From Oscillospiraceae bacterium (GTDB taxonomy: Bacteria; Bacillota; Clostridia; Oscillospirales; Acutalibacteraceae): a stretch of DNA of 64,000 bases. The position numbers and the translations under genes were made by a program. Of the stretch, positions 16,644-25,238 are shown one piece after another. The stretch is taken from assembly GCA_902796905.1 (NCBI GenBank), contig CADBQU010000024.1, positions 1 through 64,000 on the forward strand, read 5' to 3'. The first letter of the stretch is position 1, and the number at the start of each line of letters is the position of its first letter. The notes below the pieces were generated by a model. It was not told where the DNA came from. It saw nothing but the letters and a program-made list of their open reading frames with translations, and searched no databases.

Positions 16644-17519
16644 CTAAAGATTTTTGCTTATTTCTTTTAAATAGGCTTTTAATTCGTCTTTGGTTTCGGG
16701 ATGATTTAAACCTACTTCTATATTGGCTTTAAGCATACCGAATTTATTGCCCATATCGTATCTTGTTCCGGTAAAATCCACGCCGGTCATACCCTTTGTT
16801 TTTGCCAGGGTTTTCATAGCGTCGGTCAATTGCAGTTCGTTGCCGGCGCCCAAAGGCGTTTTCTTTAAAATGTCAAAAATTTCGGGAGTTAAAACACATC
16901 TGCCCAAAATAGAGTATAAAGATAAAATTTCGGCGTCGGTTTTGGGTTTTTCAACCATATCGGTAACGTTATAAACATTGTCTTTAATGTTTTCAACTTT
17001 AAGAGAAGAATATTTTTTAATTTGTTCTTTTGTAACTTCTTTTATGCCTACAACGCCTTTTCCGTATTCTTCGTATGCTCTTAAAAGCTGTGCTATTGCC
17101 GGGTCTTCGCCTATAATAACGTCGTCGCCGTAAAGAACGGCAAAAGGTTCGTTACCTATAAACTGTTCGGCCCTTAAAATGGCGTCTCCCAAGCCTTTTG
17201 TTTCTTTTTGGCGTATAAAATAAATATTTGCCAAAGAGGCAGGGGACTGAACTTCTTTTAAAATATCGGCTTTATCGGGATTTTTTGAAAGATTGGATTC
17301 AAGCTCAAAAGAATGGTCAAAATGGTCCTCTATTGCGCCTTTACCCCTGTTTGTAATTATTAAAATATCGGTAATGCCTGCTTTTACGGCTTCTTCTACT
17401 ATGTACTGAATTGCAGGTTTATCAACAATATTTAACATTTCTTTGGGTATAGATTTACTTGCCGGCAAAACTCTGGTGCCTAAACCCGCTGCCGGAATTA
17501 CCGCTTTTTTGATTTTCAT
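16644..17519 (-). CDS. galU: UTP-glucose-1-phosphate uridylyltransferase
   Basis: GalU makes UDP-glucose from UTP and glucose-1-phosphate for envelope glycans and glycolipids. The 291-residue product has the nucleotide-binding GLGTRVLPASKSIPKEML near residue 12, the metal/substrate motif LYGDDV, and VEKPK. GGAGGA precedes the ATG. The GT4 glycosyltransferase encoded at 20308 is a plausible user of UDP-glucose. The 170-base region after its stop is a degenerate TTAAAAACTTAAAAAT repeat without a visible terminator. Confidence 0.96.
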   Translation of the reverse strand: MKIKKAVIPAAGLGTRVLPASKSIPKEMLNIVDKPAIQYIVEEAVKAGITDILIITNRGKGAIEDHFDHSFELESNLSKNPDKADILKEVQSPASLANIYFIRQKETKGLGDAILRAEQFIGNEPFAVLYGDDVIIGEDPAIAQLLRAYEEYGKGVVGIKEVTKEQIKKYSSLKVENIKDNVYNVTDMVEKPKTDAEILSLYSILGRCVLTPEIFDILKKTPLGAGNELQLTDAMKTLAKTKGMTGVDFTGTRYDMGNKFGMLKANIEVGLNHPETKDELKAYLKEISKNL

Positions 17520-17606
17520 AAGGTCTTCCTCCGATTTTTATTTAAGGGTATTTAAGTTATTTAAGTTATTTAAGGTTTTTATTTTTTGGTTTAAGGTTGA
17601 TGTTAA

Positions 17607-17681
17607 GGCGAAGCCCCAAAGCCGCAGGCTTTGGCAAAAGCTTTAGCTTTTGCCCCAAAACAAAAGTTTTGGGGCTTCGCC
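17607..17681. repeat. Intergenic cloverleaf palindrome 7 (most compact)
   Basis: At 75 bases this is the cleanest copy. Outer stem GGCGAAGCC/GGCTTCGCC encloses AAAGCC-GCA-GGCTTT, GGCAAAAGCT-TT-AGCTTTTGCC and CCAAAAC-AAAA-GTTTTGG with no unpaired bases between arms except two Cs, a true four-way junction. It lies between the galU start and the RING/DUF2628 stop. Confidence 0.92.
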
Positions 17682-17711
17682 GCAGTATACACCGTTAAAA
17701 TTATATTTAAC

Positions 17712-18878
17712 CTATATCATCGCCATAATTATGGCTTCTATCCAGTTAACTGCAAATAAAGCCAAAACGCCTAAAAATATATTTATTCCGCCTTGCTTTA
17801 GGTAAAGCAGCTTTTGCTCTTCTATAGGCTGTTCTTTAATTGTTTTTGCAGTTTTTACAGACCTTTTTTTGTAAATATAATCGCCGAATAACGCCGCAAA
17901 AACCCTGGTTAACAAAGAAACGAACGCCCCAATAGATACCAATATAACAACGGAAGGATACTTTTGAAAAATCTCAAGCATAGCGCCTCCCAGTTGGTAA
18001 TAGTTTTTATATTCGTTTCCGCTTATAAGCATCATAGGCGAAATGCTTAAAACCCCGCAAGCGGTAATTAAGCTGAAAAATATACTTCCCATACCGTACA
18101 TTTTTCTTAAAAAGAACCAGCATTGAGGGAACAAAAACGCTGCCCAGTTCCAAGAAAAACGGTTTTTCTTGTTTAATTTAAAAAATTTGGGAATATATCT
18201 TTGAGAATTAACTCCCACAACATTTTTTAATTCTTCCGCGGTAACGCCTTCGGTTTTTGCGTTTTTATCAACTCCGCCTAAGGGGTCTACCGCAAACGGA
18301 GCCGTAAATCCGTAAGGCATTCCGCCCGGAAAATTCCGGTTATTATAATTTCCGTTATAGTTTCCATTATAATTTCCGTTATAATTTTCGTTATAATTTT
18401 CGTTAAAGTTTCCGCCGTTATTTCCGTTATTTTCGTTGCTTCCGTTATTTCCGTTACCGAAATTGTTCCCGAAAAAAGGATTTTCAAACGGATTGTTGGG
18501 ATTGCCGTTGGGATTACCGTTATTGTTATTTGAATTGTTGTAATTGTTGTTATAATTGTTTTGATTATAAGGATTGTTGTACGGATTTTGATTGTCCGCA
18601 GGGTTTCCCGTATTGTTTGGGTTTTCCGTATGATTTTCGTTTTGTGCGGTAAAATTTTGATTTTCCGCTCCGTTAACGTTTGTATCGGAATTTGATTTTT
18701 CCAGACGCTTATATTCCATATCCGTTCCGTGATATTTTTCCAAAGCGCAATGTCCTATGCTTTTGTAGCATTCCCTGTGGTGCGGAGCGCCGCATATAGG
18801 GCAAAAAACAATGTCTTCATCATCAAACATATAGCTGTGGCAAACAGGACATTTTTCGCCTTCAACCGAAACACTCAT
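17712..18878 (-). CDS. RING-finger / DUF2628 membrane protein
   Basis: The 388-residue product has an N-terminal zinc-binding prokaryotic RING-like domain (about 9-52: CPVCHSYM, CPICGAPHH, C, C), a 110-residue Asn/Gly-rich linker (Asn-Tyr-Asn-Gly repeats), then a DUF2628-like region starting at FSWNWAAFLFPQCWFFLRKM and three to four membrane segments. It should sit in the membrane with the zinc domain in the cytoplasm. Function is unknown. It overlaps the Nudix gene by 4 bases (ATGA) and has a strong AGGAGG site, so it is the last gene of a three-gene operon. Confidence 0.8.
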   Translation of the reverse strand: MSVSVEGEKCPVCHSYMFDDEDIVFCPICGAPHHRECYKSIGHCALEKYHGTDMEYKRLEKSNSDTNVNGAENQNFTAQNENHTENPNNTGNPADNQNPYNNPYNQNNYNNNYNNSNNNNGNPNGNPNNPFENPFFGNNFGNGNNGSNENNGNNGGNFNENYNENYNGNYNGNYNGNYNNRNFPGGMPYGFTAPFAVDPLGGVDKNAKTEGVTAEELKNVVGVNSQRYIPKFFKLNKKNRFSWNWAAFLFPQCWFFLRKMYGMGSIFFSLITACGVLSISPMMLISGNEYKNYYQLGGAMLEIFQKYPSVVILVSIGAFVSLLTRVFAALFGDYIYKKRSVKTAKTIKEQPIEEQKLLYLKQGGINIFLGVLALFAVNWIEAIIMAMI

Positions 18879-19414
18879 ACTTTAACCTCCTTTTTGTTTT
18901 GTTGGTCTTTTTTCTTTAATTTTATGCTTTTTGCAAAATTAAAAATAATATTAAAATAATCTCTGCCGTAATTGTGAAATTCACCTTTTTTAACCATTTT
19001 TTCAAGGTTTTGGGCGCTAACCCATTTAGCACAGGCAACTTCGCTTTTTTGCAGTTTTAAACTGTCTACCGTACATTTTACTTCCGCCCCCCAAATATCT
19101 ATAAAAGAATTGCGGCGCTTAATACGTTTAATAAATTTAATTTCGGGTTCTAAGCCAAGCTCTTCTTTAAGCTCTCTTTTGGCGGCGGTAAAAGAATCTT
19201 CTCCCGCCATGGCGGCGCCGCCGGTAGCCGCCCATTCGCCGGGCATAAGCTTTTTTTTAAAACTTCGGCGCTGAATTAAAAATGCGCCGTCTTTAGAAAC
19301 CGGCCAAATATGTACAACTAAATGATATTCCCCGCTTTTAAGCACATATCCGCCGCGTTTTATTTTTTTACCCGTTGGAACTCCCGAATCCGTAAGCACA
19401 TCCCAAAGCTCCAT
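18875..19414 (-). CDS. Nudix hydrolase
   Basis: The 179-residue product carries a complete Nudix box, from GGAAMAGEDSF to RELKEELGL (residues about 59-82), with the catalytic REL-EE. The N-terminus (MELWDVLTDSG) matches Nudix proteins related to isopentenyl-diphosphate isomerase-like and 7,8-dihydroneopterin or sugar-nucleotide hydrolases; substrate is not evident. It lies 3 bases after the beta-helix gene and overlaps the next by 4 bases. Confidence 0.85.
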   Translation of the reverse strand: MELWDVLTDSGVPTGKKIKRGGYVLKSGEYHLVVHIWPVSKDGAFLIQRRSFKKKLMPGEWAATGGAAMAGEDSFTAAKRELKEELGLEPEIKFIKRIKRRNSFIDIWGAEVKCTVDSLKLQKSEVACAKWVSAQNLEKMVKKGEFHNYGRDYFNIIFNFAKSIKLKKKDQQNKKEVKV

Positions 19415-19417
19415 TTT

Positions 19418-20092
19418 TTACCTGCTTTCTTTAATAACTATTTGAGAAGCGTTTTTAAATATGCAGTTTTGGGGAACAACGCCTCTAACCGAAGAAAGAG
19501 GGTATATATTGCAGTTTTTTTCTATAACGGTACCGGGATTTAAAACGCTGGAGCAGCCTACTTCAACAAAATCGCCTAAAATTGCTCCGAATTTTTTAAG
19601 ACCGGTATTTATTTTTTCGTTTTTATAAGCTACGCAAACTTTTGTTTTATCGCTTTTAACGTTGCTTGTTATACTTCCCGCTCCCATGTGCGAGCGATAG
19701 CCTAAAATGCTGTCTCCTACATAATTGTAGTGCGGAACCTGAACGTTGTTAAAAATAATAACGTTTTTAAGCTCGGTGGAATTGCCCACAACGCAGTTTT
19801 CGCCCACAAAGGCATTGCCTCTTATAAAGGCACAGTGCCTTACCTCGGTGTTTTCGCCTATAACCGTAGGTCCCGCAATAAAAGCGGTTTTTGCAATTTT
19901 TGCCGTTTTTGCCACAAAAACATCCGGCGCTATTTCTTCGTAATTCGGATTGTTTTTTAAGGTTTTTATATACTCTTTAATAAAATCCGAAATTAACGGC
20001 AAAGCCTCCCAAATGTTGTTAAAGCCCTTCAAAAATTCTTCGGCTTTTGTGTTGCCGCTTTCAAAAAGTCTTTCAAAATTAAAATTTTCCAT
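19418..20092 (-). CDS. Left-handed beta-helix acyltransferase-like protein
   Basis: The 224-residue product has hexapeptide repeats ([LIV]-G-x4) over about residues 60-200 (TAFIAGPTVIG, NAFVGENCVVG, SVLNPGTVIE). It resembles the C-terminal helix of GlmU-like nucleotidyl/acetyltransferases but lacks the pyrophosphorylase domain; the helix interior has GAGS as in acetyl-CoA-binding members. A hexapeptide acyltransferase of a sugar nucleotide is likely. First gene of the operon with the Nudix and RING/DUF2628 genes. Confidence 0.8.
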   Translation of the reverse strand: MENFNFERLFESGNTKAEEFLKGFNNIWEALPLISDFIKEYIKTLKNNPNYEEIAPDVFVAKTAKIAKTAFIAGPTVIGENTEVRHCAFIRGNAFVGENCVVGNSTELKNVIIFNNVQVPHYNYVGDSILGYRSHMGAGSITSNVKSDKTKVCVAYKNEKINTGLKKFGAILGDFVEVGCSSVLNPGTVIEKNCNIYPLSSVRGVVPQNCIFKNASQIVIKESR

Positions 20093-20236
20093 TTTTTTCT
20101 CCGTTTTAACAATTAATACAAAGTATAGTATTAAACAATATATTAATTATTATTTTTTTGTTAAAAATATTTTAAATTTAATACTATAATATTACATCTA
20201 TATTGTACCAAAAAAAAGACCGATATACAAGAGTAA

Positions 20237-20265
20237 AAAGCAGACGATGTAAATTCGTCTGCTTT
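20237..20265 (-). terminator. Terminator of the GT4 gene
   Basis: AAAGCAGACGA pairs with TCGTCTGCTTT around a 7-base loop, with a T run on the minus strand. It lies 43 bases after the GT4 stop and separates that gene from the operon below. Confidence 0.85.
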
Positions 20266-20307
20266 ATTTTTACGCAAAATAAAATTTAAAACAAAAAAGG
20301 TTTGTTT

Positions 20308-21318
20308 TTATTTATCCAGTTCTATAGCAAATTTATAAATTTCTCCCAATTTAACGCCTATATCGGTTATGGAGCGTTCCGTTACGGTTTTATATCCGTT
20401 TTCGATTATTTCCGAATTATCGGAATTTAAAATTTTATTTAAAAGCAAAGAAAAATCGTTTACATCTTTTCCTATATAGCAATTGTATCCGTTTTTCATC
20501 CAGCCGGAATAAACGGGAATATCCCTTATTAAAATTGGAACCCGGCTTGCAAGGGCTTCTAAAATAACTATGCCTTCCGTTTCCTCCAAAGAAGGAAAAA
20601 AGAAAAGGTCGGCGCCGGTAAACGAGCCTTCAAAAACATCTCCGCTCATATATCCGGGAAAAATACAGTTTTTGGGATGATTTTTAAAAACCAGCCTTCG
20701 TATTTTAGGCGGAATTATGTAAGGATTGGTTCTTCCGAACCAAATAAATTTAATATCGGGTTCTTTTTTTGCCAGTTCCACAAAATCGAAAATGCCTTTT
20801 CTTTTTATCCAAAGACCTGCCGAAACCACTACCTTATCGTCTTTTGACAAATTAAAATAATTTCTGAAAATTTCCGCTTTTTCCTGCGACTTTTTAAAAC
20901 GGTTTAAGTTAACGCCGTTTGAAAGAGGAAAAATGGGTTTTGTAATTCCGTGTTTTATAAGCAGGCTTTTGGAGTATTCCGTGGGCGTTATAACCACATC
21001 CGCCAAATTATAAATATGTACTAAATATTTTTTTAATAAAGGCGTTACTATGTTAGAGCCTATAAAGGAATTCCTTGTGTCTTCGGGGGTGGAATGTGCG
21101 TGGTATATAACCTTTGCGCCTTTTTTTCTTGCTTTTTTTATGGTGGAAATACTTTTAAAAAATATGGTGTTTATATGTAAAATATCATAGTCGTCGTTAG
21201 GGTTAAACGTATAGTCTATTCCTAAACTTTCCAAAGCTTTTACTTGGTGCTGACGGGCTTTTCCCACGCCCGACTGCTTTACGTTTTCGTAATTTTCAAA
21301 GTATAAACAAACTTTCAT
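20308..21318 (-). CDS. GT4-family glycosyltransferase
   Basis: The 336-residue product is a GT-B fold retaining glycosyltransferase of family 4: an N-terminal acceptor domain with HINTIFF and HAHSTPED, then a donor domain with SNGVNLNRF, SAGLWIKRKG and the EX7E motif EETEGIVILE (about 241-250). It resembles diacylglycerol glucosyltransferases of Gram-positive bacteria, which use UDP-glucose, but the acceptor is not proven. It is monocistronic, with a terminator after it. Confidence 0.85.
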   Translation of the reverse strand: MKVCLYFENYENVKQSGVGKARQHQVKALESLGIDYTFNPNDDYDILHINTIFFKSISTIKKARKKGAKVIYHAHSTPEDTRNSFIGSNIVTPLLKKYLVHIYNLADVVITPTEYSKSLLIKHGITKPIFPLSNGVNLNRFKKSQEKAEIFRNYFNLSKDDKVVVSAGLWIKRKGIFDFVELAKKEPDIKFIWFGRTNPYIIPPKIRRLVFKNHPKNCIFPGYMSGDVFEGSFTGADLFFFPSLEETEGIVILEALASRVPILIRDIPVYSGWMKNGYNCYIGKDVNDFSLLLNKILNSDNSEIIENGYKTVTERSITDIGVKLGEIYKFAIELDK

Positions 21319-21393
21319 TTTTTTGTCCCCTATAAATCGGTTTTTAAAAAATTTTGCCGCCTTTTTTTGTTTTTATTTTTATTTTATGCCCGG

Positions 21394-21481
21394 CGGCGAG
21401 ACCCAAAGCCCGTTGGGCTTTGGCAAAAGCAAATTTTTTGCTTTTGCCCCAAAAACACTTTGTGTTTTTGGGGGCTCGCCG
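21394..21481. repeat. Intergenic cloverleaf palindrome 8
   Basis: Outer stem CGGCGAG/CTCGCCG encloses AAAGCCC, GGCAAAAGCAAA and CCCCAAAAACAC-like arms (order C-B-A). It lies 8 bases after the rlmH stop. Confidence 0.88.
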
Positions 21482-21489
21482 TTTTAGTT

Positions 21490-21969
21490 TTATTTATGGT
21501 ATTTAGAGCCTTCCGCTATTTTATATCCGCGGTAAATTTGCTCTAAAAGCATAATTTTAAAAAGTCTGTGCGGAAAAGTCATTTTAGAAAAAGAAATTTT
21601 TGCGTCCGCCGAATTTTTTACCGAAGGATGCAAGCCATAAGAGCTTCCTATTATAAAATTGACCATACTGCTTTTTTGCGCGCTGTTTAAAATCAATTCT
21701 CCGAAATCTTCGCTTTTAAGCTCTTTTCCCTCTATACAAAGGGCCACGGTAAATCCCGGATTTAAATTTAAAGCTTTTTTTATTTTTTCGGCTTCCTTAA
21801 GCAAAGCTTTTTCTACTAAAGCGGGGCTTTCGTTTAAAAGATTTTCCGCCGGTATTTCCGTTATTTTTAAGCTGCAAAATTTTTTAAGCCGCTTTTCGTA
21901 TTCTTCCGAAGCCTTGTTAAAATATTCTTCTTTTTGTTTTCCCACTAAAAAAATATTTATTTTTTGCAT
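21490..21969 (-). CDS. rlmH: 23S rRNA pseudouridine-1915 N3-methyltransferase RlmH
   Basis: RlmH is a SPOUT-fold methyltransferase acting on helix 69 of assembled 70S ribosomes. The 159-residue product has the SAM-binding knot with FIIGSSYGL and the conserved C-terminal KMTFPHRLFKIMLLEQIYR and GSKYHK. Length is exactly typical. It lies 29 bases after walJ-like and is likely co-transcribed; the same rlmH/walJ closeness is common in Firmicutes. Confidence 0.95.
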   Translation of the reverse strand: MQKINIFLVGKQKEEYFNKASEEYEKRLKKFCSLKITEIPAENLLNESPALVEKALLKEAEKIKKALNLNPGFTVALCIEGKELKSEDFGELILNSAQKSSMVNFIIGSSYGLHPSVKNSADAKISFSKMTFPHRLFKIMLLEQIYRGYKIAEGSKYHK

Positions 21970-21998
21970 TAAAAATACCCTTTATGCCTTTTGTGTTT

Positions 21999-22790
21999 TT
22001 AAAAAAATACCTTTCCGCCGTTTTCTTTTGGGGAAATATAAAGCATATAATCTTCGTTTAAAACTGCCCCTTTGCTTTTTAAAGAGGCTACCGCCGTGCT
22101 TTTTGCCAAAACAGGCAAATTGTTTTCAACCGATAAATGTCCCAATATAAATTTTTTTGTTCCGCTTTTTAAAAGATCGGGTAATTCCGCTGCGCACGAA
22201 ACATTGCTTAAATGCCCGTTTTCGCTTAAAACCCTTTTTTTAAGAGGCGGAGGATACGGCCCTGTAGAAAGCTTTGCTATATCGTGATTGCTTTCTATAT
22301 AGCACACATCGGAATTTATTATGCCTTTTCTTACTTCATCCGTTACAACACCTAAATCGGTGCAAAATGCCACAGAGTTTTTTCCGTTTGAAAATCTGTA
22401 ACCGCAAGACCCTGCGCAATCGTGCTTTGTATTAAAAAAATCCACCGAAATAAAGTTTATTTTTTCTCGGTCCGAAGAACTTTCAACACTTAAAAACTTT
22501 TGGTCCGAAGATAAAAAGTTTTGCAAATATTCTATGGTTTTATTTGTTGCAATTATGGGAACCTTTATTTTTTTAGTTAAGTTTTTTAAAGCCGAAATAT
22601 GGTCGGTGTGCGCGTGCGTAATAAATATTCCCGAAAGCTCGTTTAAGAGCACCTCGTTTGCTTCCAAATATGTGCATATTTTTTTAGCGCTTGCTCCGGC
22701 GTCTACCAAAAAAGAGGTATCGCCGAAAGATATGTATACGCTGTTGCCGCTGCTGGACGACAATAGCGGACAAATTTTGCCCAAAATCAT
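21999..22790 (-). CDS. WalJ/YycJ-type MBL-fold hydrolase
   Basis: The product (263 residues from the ATG at 22790) is a metallo-beta-lactamase-fold hydrolase with THAHTDH, then GH(L/C) ligands (GHLSN; NH; LGHLS), and the N-terminal PLLSSSSGNS typical of YycJ/WalJ, linked to cell-wall and replication control. The longer frame runs back into the cloverleaf at 22813-22904 and is not used. GGGGGA lies only 2 bases before the ATG; a TTG two codons on (22784) has better spacing and may be the true start. Confidence 0.87.
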   Translation of the reverse strand: MILGKICPLLSSSSGNSVYISFGDTSFLVDAGASAKKICTYLEANEVLLNELSGIFITHAHTDHISALKNLTKKIKVPIIATNKTIEYLQNFLSSDQKFLSVESSSDREKINFISVDFFNTKHDCAGSCGYRFSNGKNSVAFCTDLGVVTDEVRKGIINSDVCYIESNHDIAKLSTGPYPPPLKKRVLSENGHLSNVSCAAELPDLLKSGTKKFILGHLSVENNLPVLAKSTAVASLKSKGAVLNEDYMLYISPKENGGKVFF

Positions 22791-22812
22791 TCCCCCGAAT
22801 TTTTTTAGTTTA

Positions 22813-22904
22813 GGGCGGCAAAGCCCAAAGTCCTTTGGGCTTTGCAAAAGCTTAAAAGCTTTTGCCCCAAAAACAAAAAATTTGTTTTTGGGGGCTTGCC
22901 GCCC
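22813..22904. repeat. Intergenic cloverleaf palindrome 9
   Basis: Outer stem GGGCGGCAaAGCCC / GGGGGCTTGCCGCCC encloses AAAGTCC-type, GCAAAAGCTT and CCCCAAAAACAAA arms (order C-B-A). It lies between the TrxR-like gene stop and the MBL start. Confidence 0.9.
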
Positions 22905-22943
22905 GCAGTAGCCGTAAATTTTAATAAAAAATAAAAATAAATT

Positions 22944-24113
22944 TTAATTTAAATATTCTGTTATGGATTTTGCGGCAATTCTTCCGTCGTTTGCTGCTTT
23001 TATTATTTGGTTTTCGCCTTCGGTGCAGTCGCCGGCGGCAAAAATTCCGTTTACGTTTGTTTTGCCGTTAAGGGTTTTTATTTTGCCGGCAATTTGCGAT
23101 ATGCCCAGCTTTTGGGCAAAATCTATTGCCCCGGCAGAGCCTAATGCCAAAAAAACACCGTCTGCAAAAACAAAACGATTAACATTAATATTATTATCGC
23201 GGATTTCGATACTTTTGTTATTTTTACCGCAATTTATTTTGTCGTCAAAATTAATCTTTAAACCCGTATCGGTTTTTTCTATATTTTTTATTTTTTCTTT
23301 AAAAACTTTTAAATTTTTATATTCTTCTACATTAAATTTTAAATCTTTTCCGTTTAAAAGTAAATAGATATTTTTGGCAAATAAAAGATGTTCCGTTTCG
23401 CTTTTGGCGTATTCTCCGTTTCCTATAACGGCAACGGTTTTGTTTTTATAAAAAAATCCGTCGCAAACGGCGCAAACCGAAACCCCTTTGCCTATTAATT
23501 CTTCGGCGCCTTTAATTAAAGAAGTTCCGTTTGGCTTTGACCCCGTTGCAAGCAAAACGCTTTTTGTAATAAATTCTTTTTTTGTTCCCTTTACTTTAAA
23601 TGCGTTTTTTGTTTTTAAAACAAACGGCTCTATTTCGGTAATTTCATCTAAAAAAATATCAACGCCTAAATTTTCGGCTCCCTTTAATCCGTTTAAATAT
23701 ATTTCTTCTCCGCTTAAAGGATTTCCGTAAAAGTTTTCTATTTTTTTGGCTTTTAAAAGAGAAGAACCGGAGTGATGAACCACCAAAATGTTTTTATTTG
23801 CTCTTTTTAAATAAAGTGCGGCGGAAATTCCGGCGGGTCCCGCACCTATAATTAAACAATCCAACAAACAGTCCGAACTGTCAGAGCCGGAGCAATTTGA
23901 AAAATCCGAACGCTTTGAGCAGTTTGCACATTTTGAACCACCGGAACGGTCAAAAGTGTTTTTTAAAACCGTTTTGCTTTTTATATTTTCAGCGTTTTCA
24001 GTGTTTTCAATGTTTTCAGCGGCTTCAATGCTTTCGGTGCTTTTGATGCTTTCGGTGCTTTTAATATTTTCGGTATTTTCTATATTCTGTTTTTGTTTTT
24101 TAAGTTTTTCCAT
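22944..24113 (-). CDS. Thioredoxin-reductase-like FAD oxidoreductase with N-terminal extension
   Basis: From residue about 80 the product is a class II pyridine-nucleotide disulfide oxidoreductase: FAD motif IIGAGPAGISAALYLKRA, the redox pair in SVCAVCDG (CAVC, usual CATC), an NAD(P)H-site VIGNGEYAKSE, and the second FAD motif GIFAAGDCTEG. It should reduce a thioredoxin or related protein. Unusually, about 80 residues precede it: a Glu-Asn-Ile/Ser-Thr repeat and a Cys/Ser-rich stretch with CANC and two more Cys. The ATG has AGAGGT before it, so the extension is real. Length 389 versus about 310 usual. Confidence 0.85.
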   Translation of the reverse strand: MEKLKKQKQNIENTENIKSTESIKSTESIEAAENIENTENAENIKSKTVLKNTFDRSGGSKCANCSKRSDFSNCSGSDSSDCLLDCLIIGAGPAGISAALYLKRANKNILVVHHSGSSLLKAKKIENFYGNPLSGEEIYLNGLKGAENLGVDIFLDEITEIEPFVLKTKNAFKVKGTKKEFITKSVLLATGSKPNGTSLIKGAEELIGKGVSVCAVCDGFFYKNKTVAVIGNGEYAKSETEHLLFAKNIYLLLNGKDLKFNVEEYKNLKVFKEKIKNIEKTDTGLKINFDDKINCGKNNKSIEIRDNNINVNRFVFADGVFLALGSAGAIDFAQKLGISQIAGKIKTLNGKTNVNGIFAAGDCTEGENQIIKAANDGRIAAKSITEYLN

Positions 24114-24142
24114 TTATACCTCTTAAATATAAAAATAAAAAA

Positions 24143-24985
24143 TTATTTTTTTATACAAGAATTGTTTTCGTAATTTTCCAAAAAGCTGTGCTTTACGCCG
24201 TCTTTTTTATATTCTATAATTTGGTCTAAATTTACTCCGTGCGCACTTTTAAAAATATTTATATCCACAAGGGAATTATCCTTTTTTAATTCTTTAATAA
24301 GGTTTTTAACCTTAAGGCGGTAGCTGCTTTGTTCGCCGTTTAAAGCCGTAGCTTTTGTAAGGCGGCAGGCGCAGGCAATAAACTGTAAATTGTTATATTT
24401 TGCCCAAGAAATTATGCTTTCTTCTTTAACGCAGTATAAAGGTCTTATAAGTTCCATTCCTTCAAAATTTGCAGAATGAAGCTTTGGCATCATGGTGTTA
24501 AACTGACCGCTGTACAGCATACCCATTAAAACGGTTTCTATCATATCGTTAAAATGATGTCCCAAGGCTATTTTGTTGCAGCCTAAGCTTTTGGCGTAGT
24601 TATAAAGGTGTCCTCTTCTCATTCTGGCGCACATATAACAAGGGTTATCGCCCATGTTTTCCGTAACGGCAAATATGTCGCTTTCAAAAATTTTAACGGG
24701 CAGTTTTAAAATTTCGGCGTTTTCTTTTATTTTGTCCGAATTTTCTTTATTATAACCGGGATTCATAACTATATATTCCAAACTAAAAGGAGTATGTCCG
24801 TGTTTTTGCAATTCTTCTAAAAGCTTTGCCATTAAAAAACTGTCTTTTCCACCCGAAATACAAACGGCAATTTTATCGTTTTTGTTTATAAGCTTGTATT
24901 TTGTTACGGCCTCTATAAACTTGTTCCAAATATCTTTACGGTATTTTTTAATTATGCTTCTTTCAATTCCTGCGGTTCTGTCCAT
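24143..24985 (-). CDS. ttcA: TtcA-type tRNA 2-thiolation protein
   Basis: The 280-residue product is a PP-loop ATPase with SGGKDSFLMAKLL near residue 46, the CYMCARMRR Cys pair and a third Cys in ACACRLT, the set that binds a [4Fe-4S] cluster in TtcA, which makes s2C32 in tRNA. GHHFNDMIETVLMGML is also typical. It lies 29 bases before the flavoprotein gene and would be transcribed with it. TtuA-like relatives use similar motifs, so the exact base is not certain. Confidence 0.82.
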   Translation of the reverse strand: MDRTAGIERSIIKKYRKDIWNKFIEAVTKYKLINKNDKIAVCISGGKDSFLMAKLLEELQKHGHTPFSLEYIVMNPGYNKENSDKIKENAEILKLPVKIFESDIFAVTENMGDNPCYMCARMRRGHLYNYAKSLGCNKIALGHHFNDMIETVLMGMLYSGQFNTMMPKLHSANFEGMELIRPLYCVKEESIISWAKYNNLQFIACACRLTKATALNGEQSSYRLKVKNLIKELKKDNSLVDINIFKSAHGVNLDQIIEYKKDGVKHSFLENYENNSCIKK

Positions 24986-25029
24986 AGTATTCCTCTTGGT
25001 AATGTGTAGTTTTTGTATTTTGCTTTAAG

Positions 25030-25111
25030 GCGGCGAGCCCAAAGCCCTTTGGGCTTTGGTAAAAGCTTTAGCTTTTACCCCAAAAACAAAGTTGTTTTTG
25101 GGGCTCGCCGC
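25030..25111. repeat. Intergenic cloverleaf palindrome 10
   Basis: Perfect outer stem GCGGCGAGCCC/GGGCTCGCCGC (11 bp) encloses AAAGCCC, GGTAAAAGCT and CCCCAAAAACAA-type arms (order C-B-A). In the middle arm, the usual GGCAAAAG/CTTTTGCC is GGTAAAAG/CTTTTACC, a compensated C-G to T-A change. Confidence 0.9.
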
Positions 25112-25238
25112 GGTATATTTTGTATTTTTTCTTTTACTTTTGTTTTATGAATTTTTTTCGGCTTTTAAGCCAATACTAATATAAATAAAATTTTACTTAA
25201 ATATTGTTTAAAACTTTATAAAACAAAAGGAGAAAATT

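Noticed and set aside
22791-22847. N-terminal extension of the WalJ-like protein into the repeat
   Set aside because: The extra residues are translated cloverleaf sequence, and there is no ribosome site before that ATG.
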